Positions 61,312 through 64,000 of a stretch of 64,000 bases of DNA are shown here, piece by piece (position 1 is the stretch's first letter; each line of letters starts with the position of its first letter). The stretch is from UBA5078 sp051252515. GTDB lineage: Bacteria; Pseudomonadota; Gammaproteobacteria; Pseudomonadales; Pseudohongiellaceae. The stretch lies in assembly GCA_051252515.1 (NCBI GenBank), contig JBPOFS010000006.1:157390-221389 (forward strand). Reading direction: 5' to 3'. The position numbers were made by a program, and so were the translations under genes. Below the pieces are notes generated by a model. That model did no database searches. It saw only the letters and a list, made by a program, of their open reading frames with translations, and was not told the DNA's origin.

Positions 61312-62265
61312 TTACGGCAATACATTCACTGTTACGTACTCATCGTGGAACAAACCACCATCGTCTGCACGAGCCCACAACACATAAGTGCCAGGCTTAT
61401 CAAACGTTACGTTTACGTCAACCATGCCGTCTTCTGGCAATGGTGGTGGAGTCCAGAAAGCACCCCATGGAGAATTTGACGACGTACGAGTGTCTTCCCA
61501 AGGCTTAGACTGGGGTGGATCAAACGTGACATTACCTTCGCCACGGTAGACATTCCAAGCTAGGAATAGTCCGTTGATCTTGCCCACAGTAATCTGCACA
61601 GGAGGACGCAATAAACGTGATTTAGCTGCAGTGCCGTTACCAGCAAATGGCGCTAGGCTGCGTGGTTGAGGCAAGCCATCGTCATCTAATTTAGATGTCA
61701 AAAGCAAAGGTTCACCAACACGTACTGTACGCGTCACTTGACCACCTACACGATCACCTTGCACCTCAACTGTTGGTGGGATGTTCGCACGTGACTCAGG
61801 ACTACTTGTACCAGCACCCAAAGAACCAGTTTCAGAGGCAATAACTACGTTATCGATCACGTAGTCACGCTCTAATGTTCCGTAGGCAATTTTAGTAACA
61901 CCGTTTGCAGTGATAGACCACTCCAACTCTTTATCACCCCAATCCGCAGGTACCGGCACTTCGAAAGTGAATCGGTTACGGCGTGGTAAGAAATGCGTTG
62001 GTTGACCGCGATCTTCTAGACCAGGAGAGAAAAAGTTATTCTCGCCTACTGGAAGATCTGGCTCTTCAACCCAGTTCTCATTGTGATAACCAAAGACCAT
62101 GACGTAACTGCCGTCATCAAGTTGGCGCCAACCTTCATAGGCTGGCTCAACATGTTGGCCTTTATTGTAGTTGCCCGCACTGGCAGCACCAGCAACAAAG
62201 CTCATCACTACAAACAGCGTGGCGACTACTGCATGACGTCGCCGAATCAAACTAAACAAACCCAT
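61312..62265 (-). CDS. Secreted protein of unknown function, partner of the cytochrome/monooxygenase
   Basis: I do not recognise this family by name. The 317-residue precursor has a signal peptide (VVATLFVVMSFVAGAASAG, cleavage near 30). The mature part is rich in Gly, Pro and Trp. A first portion has YVMVFGYHNENWVEEPDLPVG and NFFSPGLEDRGQPTHFLPRRN; the C-terminal portion is an Ig-like or cupredoxin-like beta domain (GMVDVNVTFDKPGTYVLWARADDGG). The start lies four bases after the stop of the cytochrome gene, so the two are translated from one transcript and probably work together in the periplasm. Confidence 0.8.
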   Translation of the reverse strand: MGLFSLIRRRHAVVATLFVVMSFVAGAASAGNYNKGQHVEPAYEGWRQLDDGSYVMVFGYHNENWVEEPDLPVGENNFFSPGLEDRGQPTHFLPRRNRFTFEVPVPADWGDKELEWSITANGVTKIAYGTLERDYVIDNVVIASETGSLGAGTSSPESRANIPPTVEVQGDRVGGQVTRTVRVGEPLLLTSKLDDDGLPQPRSLAPFAGNGTAAKSRLLRPPVQITVGKINGLFLAWNVYRGEGNVTFDPPQSKPWEDTRTSSNSPWGAFWTPPPLPEDGMVDVNVTFDKPGTYVLWARADDGGLFHDEYVTVNVLP

Positions 62266-62269
62266 CTGA

Positions 62270-63757
62270 TCAATCCCCTTGTGATGATGCTACTTCGGCA
62301 CCTAATACTTCTTCATACGCCGGAGCAACAATCGGAGCCAAACACAACGGACAACCAATTTGGTGATCGTTCGGGCCAAGATCTAGCTTTTCACGTCGAT
62401 TGGCCATTTCTGTAAAGAACTGCTCTTCAGAAAGAGTCACTCGCATACCAAGGTCAATGAACATATTGGTCACAGAACGGTTACCCGAACCCTGCCAGTT
62501 ACGTGGATCAGGAACATTTGGGTTAGTACGTGTGTTGTTCATGTAACCAACGATGTGCAGAATTGTGCCTTTTGGCAGCAATGGAGCAGCGTCATCAGCG
62601 TACGTGTAACCACGAACCCAGTTATGGTCGTAACCAACGCACGATAGCGTTTCGATTGTGTAGCCCCAGATCGCCTCTAGACACATACGCTCACCAGGAG
62701 CATGCAAATGTGGCTCAAAAGTCACGATCTTAGTGTGGTCGTTCAATACCGCATAGGCGTGTAGCTCTTGGCCGTCTTCGTTACCAGTAATACTGATATC
62801 AACGCCATTGCCTAGACCAATTAGTGCTGGACGATACTTAGGCTCGTAGCCAATTGGGTGGAATCGGAAACCGATCATCAAATGACCAGTTGTATCAACA
62901 CCAGTAGAGTGAAGATGCACGGAGTCAGAAACCACATATGAACCAACCTTCAATAAACGACCGCTATCTGGATCGAAGATATCTGGGTTACGAGCGATTT
63001 CATGTACAGGCCAACCTACTGGACGGTCGCCTTCAACAGGAAGCATCGTATCTGGATCAAGAACTTGTGAGCTCCAAATCATGTGGTGGAATATGTTACG
63101 ACCACCAACGGTGCCTGCAGCGCCGCTAGTATCGACATCATTCACTTCGATAATTTCTACAGAAGAAACATAACGATCTTGTTCAACTGGGATTGCGATG
63201 CGAGGAATATCACCCCACCAATCTGGATCAGACCCTTTAACAGTAATGTCTTCAGAGCGAATGATCAGATCAGGCTCACCAGCCGTCCAAGTCGCACCTT
63301 CAGGGAATTCGCGAGGAGCAGGCGCATCAGCCATGTCACCCTTAGGTGTGCCGTTACGAGCCCAAGTAGAGATTGCCGCTAACTCTTCGTCAGTTAACGA
63401 GGGATCATCTTTATAGTCTTGAATACCAATATCGTGTTCGAGGTAGTAAGGAGGCATTGCTCCTGCACGATCACGAAGACCAGTCTTATATTCAATCAAA
63501 CCAGCGAAAGGCACTGTTTCTTCGTATGTCACCAAGGACATAGGCGCCACGCCAGCTGGTCGGTGACAGTTCTGACAGCTGCGCTGCAGAATTGGCTCGA
63601 TATCTTTATGGAAAGTTACGCCATCAGCAGATTGCGCACTTGCAGCCGCTGGCAGCAGGAATGCTGCAACAGATACACATTTGGCAATTGCCGACATACT
63701 TCTAATATTCAGATCTAATCGGGTCTTGAGCCGTAGCAGTTCAGTTTGAACGCGCAC
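62270..63757 (-). CDS. Mono-heme cytochrome c fused to a PHM-like copper monooxygenase domain
   Basis: The 495-residue exported protein joins a c-type heme domain (CQNCH at 61-65) to a domain with the two histidine motifs of copper type II, ascorbate-dependent monooxygenases (PHM/DBH family): HHM at 224-226 and HLHAPG from His350/His352, plus HLH at 281-283 and candidate Met ligand 438. A CPLC pair lies near 469-472. The start is GTG at 63757 behind AGGAGG, and a signal segment (residues 22-42) precedes the heme domain. The heme might supply electrons in place of ascorbate; substrate and activity are unknown. It is first of a two-gene operon. Confidence 0.8.
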   Translation of the reverse strand: MRVQTELLRLKTRLDLNIRSMSAIAKCVSVAAFLLPAAASAQSADGVTFHKDIEPILQRSCQNCHRPAGVAPMSLVTYEETVPFAGLIEYKTGLRDRAGAMPPYYLEHDIGIQDYKDDPSLTDEELAAISTWARNGTPKGDMADAPAPREFPEGATWTAGEPDLIIRSEDITVKGSDPDWWGDIPRIAIPVEQDRYVSSVEIIEVNDVDTSGAAGTVGGRNIFHHMIWSSQVLDPDTMLPVEGDRPVGWPVHEIARNPDIFDPDSGRLLKVGSYVVSDSVHLHSTGVDTTGHLMIGFRFHPIGYEPKYRPALIGLGNGVDISITGNEDGQELHAYAVLNDHTKIVTFEPHLHAPGERMCLEAIWGYTIETLSCVGYDHNWVRGYTYADDAAPLLPKGTILHIVGYMNNTRTNPNVPDPRNWQGSGNRSVTNMFIDLGMRVTLSEEQFFTEMANRREKLDLGPNDHQIGCPLCLAPIVAPAYEEVLGAEVASSQGD

Positions 63758-64000
63758 GAGGCACCTCCTTCGTCTAGGTTGTAATTCGAGTTGTACTTCT
63801 TTTTATTAGCATCAGGCCCCATAGAGCCTACGTACCTGATTACCGATTGGAACATAGGAAACCCTGTGCGTCTCCCTTAAAGCGAAAATATTTCGATCGA
63901 ATCTTAAAAAACTAGAAATTCAATACGCGTCAGCCCAAGCAATACTGAAAATAATTTAAAAAACAATAACTTGAAACAAATAAATCCTGCCTCTTTAGGC
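63758..64000. other. Upstream region of the cytochrome/monooxygenase gene
   Basis: This is 243 bases without a supported frame up to the window edge. It carries the AGGAGG ribosome site of the minus-strand gene and presumably its promoter; the part after 63890 is A/T-rich. I see no clear sigma-54 or sigma-70 pair. Confidence 0.4.

Noticed and set aside
1..64000. tRNA, rRNA, insertion sequences, prophage, integrases
   Set aside because: I found no transposase, integrase, phage gene, rRNA or cloverleaf-like tRNA in the window; the gene content looks like stable core chromosome.

Overview
The window is a dense, single-chromosome stretch from a Gram-negative gammaproteobacterium of roughly 50% GC. 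It encodes the Lpt lipopolysaccharide system, MlaC, KdsC/KdsD, RpoN with the PTS-Ntr proteins, a proton-pumping-type pyrophosphatase and a sulfide-oxidation module. Gene order follows two segments known from Pseudomonas: petA-petBC-sspA-sspB / rplM-rpsI / cysD-cysNC / algW-hisD-hisG-murA / kdsD-lpt-rpoN-ptsN-rapZ-npr, and sfsA-dksA-gluQ-cbrA-cbrB-pcnB-panB-panC-acs. Several expected genes are missing (hisC, mlaFED/mlaB, hpf, folK) and petB/petC are fused, so this is probably a relative of the Pseudomonadales/Cellvibrionales (possibly marine) rather than Pseudomonas itself. That placement is an inference from synteny and protein content.

Layout. 1-3.7 kb: sspB (cut by the left edge), sspA, a fused cytochrome b/c1 gene and the Rieske gene petA. 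4-10 kb: rpsI/rplM, zapE, zapG, and the sulfate-assimilation genes cysD and cysNC. 10-16 kb: a Nif3-like gene, algW, hisD-hisG-murA-ibaG-mlaC. 16-25 kb: a Ca/Na exchanger, kdsD, kdsC, lptC-lptA-lptB, rpoN, ptsN, rapZ, npr, darP. 25-32 kb: a LysR gene, a DUF4212 plus sodium:solute symporter pair, a short Mrp, a small secreted protein and hppA. 32-36 kb: poorly known envelope genes, a PLP gene and a Rieske ferredoxin. 36-49 kb: sfsA, an aminotransferase, dksA, gluQ, a cbrX-like mini-gene, cbrA, cbrB, a CrcZ-like sRNA locus, pcnB, a deoxynucleoside kinase, panB, panC. 49-52 kb: acs and a thiolase. 52-58.6 kb: a sulfide/persulfide operon (pdo, DUF442-SQR fusion, SulP, GNAT) opposite a FisR-like sigma-54 activator. 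58.8-61.3 kb: a cold-shock gene and a phytase behind a Pho box. 61.3-63.8 kb: two secreted proteins, one a c-type cytochrome joined to a PHM-like copper monooxygenase domain.

How it fits together. The window encodes sigma-54 itself and two sigma-54 activators (CbrB and a FisR-like protein). I see three well-formed -24/-12 promoters with GG-N10-GC spacing: before rpoN, before the crcZ-like RNA and before the pdo-sqr operon. The most striking find is the 668-base gap between cbrB and pcnB. It holds a perfect CRP-type palindrome, paired GTTAC/GTAAC half-sites, a sigma-54 promoter and a transcript region with four or five A-rich AAN-repeat clusters ending near a GC-rich hairpin. This is the position and architecture of the Hfq/Crc-titrating RNA CrcZ of Pseudomonas. 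A 58-residue membrane mini-protein overlapping cbrA matches the CbrX arrangement. Together they point to a complete CbrX-CbrA-CbrB-CrcZ carbon-control cassette outside the genus where it is known.
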